DNA of 64,000 nucleotides from NCBI GenBank assembly GCA_008508345.1, contig QNGE01002651.1:1-64000 (forward strand), written 5' to 3'. The translations under genes and the position numbers were made by a program. Below, one piece after another: positions 60,601-64,000 of the stretch. Each line of letters opens with the position of its first letter. Position 1 is the stretch's first letter. The DNA is from Paragonimus westermani. Its lineage: Eukaryota > Platyhelminthes > Trematoda > Plagiorchiida > Troglotrematidae. The notes below the pieces were generated by a model. The model searched no databases. It was not told the origin of the DNA and saw only the letters and a program-made list of their open reading frames with translations.

Positions 60601-62485
60601 GGTAGAACTGTGAACAGTGATTCCTAATGATTTGTATCGCCGGGGTGCGATAGGCTTACGGGAATCTCCTGACCGACCTGAGTGCAGTAAAACCAAATAG
60701 GTGCAGTGCCGTTCTTAATTCAGATGTAACTGAATATGAGTTTGATGTGTTTGTGGAACTTAGTTCACAGTGTAAGCTTAACGATTGAACAGGCACATCC
60801 CGGTTGCCGAATACACTGGTATTGTTGGGCTGACTAAATACAAATATTGGATCTGGTCATCACGAGTTGTTACAGTGGCTGACAAACGCTCCCCCGAAAT
60901 TGGTCTAAACCCACTGTCTCGTCGCACAGTTTTCCCTTAAACAGAAAGGTACACTTCGATAACAAGGCCAAAAAACTGGAAAATGCTGTACGCAGTTTGG
61001 AATTTCTTTGACACAAATCTACAACCTCACGACACAGTGTATTAACAATGCAGTGAACTTGATGTGCGGACCTTACACGCTAACCCTACACAACTCAGTA
61101 AGCGCTCTGACGAAATCCCCACCAAGTGCTCCACATTCTACCCTATATTTTTGAACTGGTAGAACGATTGCCGCGTTTTGGTATGCAACTCACAGATGAA
61201 ATCTACACACAATCCACGTACGGAAACCTTGGTGTAGCCGAAACCGTTTTTCGTGAATGCGATTGAGTACTTGGCGAAAAAAAATGTGCCACTTATCACC
61301 ACTGTACTAGGGATAATGTTCGCTATAGATGAAAAGGCAAATTACGTGACCCCACTTTCCAGATTTCGCTACAGGGGCAGACTTTTCTGTGCTAAGTAGA
61401 GTAGCTCCTTGGGACATCGAATGGACACAGGTTTACCCGCACATCTTAACAGACACCAAAAATTTGTCATTAGTTTCGTGTCTACGGGTTTGATCTTCCG
61501 CGATCACCTGGTTGACTTGTCAACAAACAATGGCTGATTCCACTTTGGGCAGGCAGTGTGTTCCAATGACGTGTGAGTGATGTGTGGTTTCTGTGTTACG
61601 AGCATAAAGTAAGCCATCGAAGAAAAATTACGAGAACGAAACACCCAACCGCCCAGGGGGGCCATACATTTTCCGGTCGCTCTACTGTTACTGTTACAGT
61701 ACCACTTTACTGAAATCATAACTCCATGAGGTTCAGACATTTCCAGCTTACGAAAATACCGTTTATGAATCACCCAGATAACCTACATCACGCAAATGTA
61801 GGGCGTGTTCGAATATAGCATTTTTCGAATGCCCGAGGGGTGGGACATTTTAGGAGGTGGAGTATATAACCATCTGGTCATGTTGTTGTGATGACTGGAA
61901 CAGAATTCTGATAAACACTAAAACCAACCGATGCTGAAACTTTGAAACGTACAAGAATAACTCCTCAAATGTCGAAAGAGCTTACAGGCACTCGGTATTT
62001 GTGTGTTGGTAACGTCTCAGCAGTGACACGGAAGGTTTTTCATTCTATCTTTTCCTGAGATGTTTAATTAGTCCGATAGAGCTTGTGAATTCATAACGAA
62101 ATGATGATAAAATAGCGTAGGTAAATGGCTGATAAACGCTAATCAGTGCACCAGACGCCGTCTTTTGCAGCCAAGCAGACCGTAAAACATTTGTGACTAC
62201 GTCAAACATTCGGTTAAAACCATCAGATAGAGGCACTCGAGATAAGTTTAAGAGAGCATCAGTCATCTCGAGTGTAAATGTTTGTGGTAATGGCAAATCT
62301 AGAACAACCGTGTTATTCAAATAACAGAAGCTCATGCTAGTTTCCGGAACAGGGGTTATGGCATTCCAGGATGTTCGTTGTCACGTAGAAGTACGTTGCG
62401 TGAAAAGGAATGCCAACACGAAGGTGTACAAGGTGATGAGTGAATACGGTAGGGTGTACAATACAGAAAAACAACAAGAGCTTAC
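60601..62485. other. No confident gene; unassigned minus frame 62,045-62,335
   Basis: A plus-strand FDNKAKKLENAVRSLEFL trace at about 60,955-61,010 resembles 21,249 and may be a Penelope-like or LINE remnant. The minus frame at 62,045-62,335 (LPLPQTFTLEMTDALLNLSR) looks coding-like but has no splice context. It could belong to the minus-strand gene to its right. Confidence 0.3.
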
Positions 62486-62637
62486 TTATGTTCCTGTGAT
62501 ATTTTGACGAGAATAGGAGATATTTCATAGTTGAAAAACAGGCCCGGAATTCCTTGACCATTACCATTCAAAGGAGTACCTTTTGAATGCCACGTGACGG
62601 AATATTGGTTAGACTCCACAGTGTCCATAGCGTCTAT
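62486..62637 (-). CDS. ERGIC2/ERGIC3-family exon (COPII cargo-receptor type)
   Basis: Acceptor GTAAACAG and donor CATAA|GTAAGC on the minus strand. It encodes IDAMDTVESNQYSVTWHSK and continues NGNGQGIPGLFFNYEISPIL, VKISQEHK. In ERGIC2 and ERGIC3 the lumenal domain ends with a Q-[FY]-SVT motif, then G-[LVI]-PG-[IV]-F, Y-[DE]-[LI]-S and EH just before the second membrane segment, exactly this order. These proteins cycle between ER and Golgi and help select cargo. The YEISP and VK residues are closer to ERGIC3. The exon for the following membrane segment was not found nearby. Confidence 0.7.
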
Positions 62638-62868
62638 CTGTTTACGAATCACAAAACGTCAACGTGAAACTTTGAAAACTGAAACATCCTGTTAAAAATC
62701 AGAGGGTAATAAAACTAACCAAAAGCATTAATGTAAAAATCTTATTCGCGCATGTCGCCCCAAGTCACAGCGCTAACCTATGCGTTCCGCAACAAAGTTG
62801 TAGGGACAATCCGGTACCCGAGTTACTTTTGTCAGATTTGTCTGAAATGATGAATCTCTGCGCACAAT

Positions 62869-62910
62869 CACCTGAGGAAGGTACATGTAACAGCGAGATG
62901 TGTCGGACTC
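62869..62910 (+). other. Degenerate hammerhead/Penelope 3' motif
   Basis: CACCTGAGGAAGG and a GAGATGTGTCG downstream match the layout of the 52.86 kb motif, but the GAAA core reads GAGA and stem I does not pair. It is probably a dead remnant inside the minus-strand gene's intron. Confidence 0.3.
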
Positions 62911-63300
62911 AAAAACAGGACAACACACGAGCAATCCAGGGAATAACGAGAAATTACACGGCAAAACTATACGACCAATCCAGGTCACTATGGGGTCGCC
63001 CGGCTAGACAAACTTCGATCGGTCATGTAGGCATCAAGTGCTTTGATAAGAGGATATGCGTCACCGTCCAGTTAACACTGCAGTTGGTATATTGTTCTGA
63101 AGGTGGTGTGAACGTGTCATGTGCCCCAGCTTCGTGTGAGTTACAATTCACTCTGCCTATGCCATGCTACGGAGAGGTAGACTATTCGATTTTAAAAACG
63201 GGGTAATTTTGGCATACCAGTAAATTCAGCTCCGCCCACGAAAGTTTACTCGAAGGTCTCGTAGACTGAGAAATACTGTCACGTGCCAGCCAAAAAAAAC

Positions 63301-63443
63301 CGAAAGATATCGTGTGAGTGGAACGGATCGATTTGCTTAAGTGATACAAAGGATGGACGGTAGGATCGGCTAAAACTGTATCAAAAAGTGCCTCGAAATC
63401 CGAGCCGGCACCTAAATGCCATACAATGAGAGTCACAGCTGAA
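63301..63443 (-). CDS. Probable upstream ERGIC-family exon
   Basis: Acceptor TTTTGTAG; the frame encodes SAVTLIVWHLGAGSDFEALF, then HLSKSIRSTHTISFG. ERGIC2/3 lumenal domains have a TH-I-HLSFG-type segment upstream of the Q-F-SVT motif, which fits the THTISFG ending. The donor (TTCG|GTTTTT) is weak. An exon carrying the F-K-VVPT segment should lie between this and 62,637 but was not recognised. Confidence 0.45.
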
Positions 63444-64000
63444 CTACAAAAGAATGAATAGAACAATTTTTTCGGTAAAAGTAGGTCATTACGAGCTGAG
63501 AATTATCCTCCTTTGATTCACAAATCGCACTTCTTGTGACTAAGTGAAAAGAACAAATGTAATCCAAACGAGTTTGATGTGCAAAAACATCAATAGTATG
63601 TTCTTCAGATAGAGGAATCGTTCTAGTTATTTTACCAATGACAGACATTCACCGATCGTACAGGAGGCATTTTCAGCCTTCATGTTGAGTTAAATGGGCT
63701 AATTAGATCGGTTTTCATACGCCGACCTTTGTTGTGACGGATGACCAAATCAGAGGTGAGAATATTCCAACATTCGGTGAAGTACTTTGACGCAGCAGTG
63801 AGGTATGTTCAAAAGCCCACAGAGAATGGATTGCGGGAAAACACAGATGACCGGACGAGGAATCAGTTAACGAAACCGGACCAACGGAGGAGAAATTGTG
63901 GACAAAAAACCCATGACAGAAGGTGCCAGCCATACACACGTAAACCAGGCAGAAGCACAAACAAGTGTGGATGGAAAGCACCGCTGTGTCATGGGCTGGA
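63444..64000. other. No gene assigned; possible further exons of the minus-strand gene
   Basis: Minus-strand frames at 63,433-63,648 and 63,715-63,981 are open but lack motifs that I can assign to the ERGIC family. Confidence 0.3.

Noticed and set aside
1..64000. CRISPR arrays, prophage or bacterial operons
   Set aside because: No regularly spaced direct repeats, no ribosome-binding-site and operon structure; the content is eukaryotic.

Overview
This is a eukaryotic window, most likely from a digenean flatworm (trematode). It has short exons separated by long introns with GT/AG borders, no bacterial operon signals, and many decayed non-LTR retrotransposons whose C-terminal reverse-transcriptase domain reads like the RTE-type elements common in trematodes. 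It also holds a Penelope-like element and hammerhead-ribozyme motifs of the kind known in schistosomes. The species cannot be fixed from sequence alone.

The window is dominated by a very large inverted repeat. Bases 1-13,484 are the reverse complement of 30,771-43,598, nearly identical, around a 17.3 kb spacer. The arms differ by a CA microsatellite (6 versus 8 units), a few bases at the inner edge, and a 704-base run of N in the right arm. Window base 1, base 43,598 and base 19,745 (just before a single N) are the same sequence position. This suggests that 1-19,745 is one contig ending at repeat boundaries and placed in inverted orientation. A separately assembled allele or a misjoin must therefore be excluded before a biological palindrome is claimed.

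The main gene runs left to right from 22,431 to 47,533. Its exons can be chained through mostly phase-consistent splice sites. I identify it as Rif1-like (replication timing and DNA-break repair scaffold) from an LTAHQKE motif, a serine/glutamine-rich tract after it, and a RVSF protein-phosphatase-1 docking motif preceded by a SILK-like GIMR. Three middle exons lie in the right arm, so the left arm carries reversed copies of them at 7,289-8,941. The N-terminal HEAT-repeat exons are not visible. A minus-strand ORF with its own poly(A) signal converges on the end of this gene. At the far right (62,486-63,443, minus strand) are one clear and one probable exon of an ERGIC2/ERGIC3-family secretory-pathway protein.

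The rest is mobile-element debris. LINE family A occurs several times in both arms and the spacer, with a tandem duplication and a 385-bp insertion flanked by 8-bp repeats. LINE family B occurs at 16.1-19.0 kb and 58.4-60.6 kb. A Penelope-like RT plus GIY-YIG endonuclease lies at 55.8-57.2 kb. An unclassified ~0.8 kb repeat is present in four copies, and there is a tRNA-derived SINE-like box pair. Two hammerhead-ribozyme candidates, at 23,831-23,869 (in a Rif1 intron) and 52,855-52,895, are the most interesting small features.
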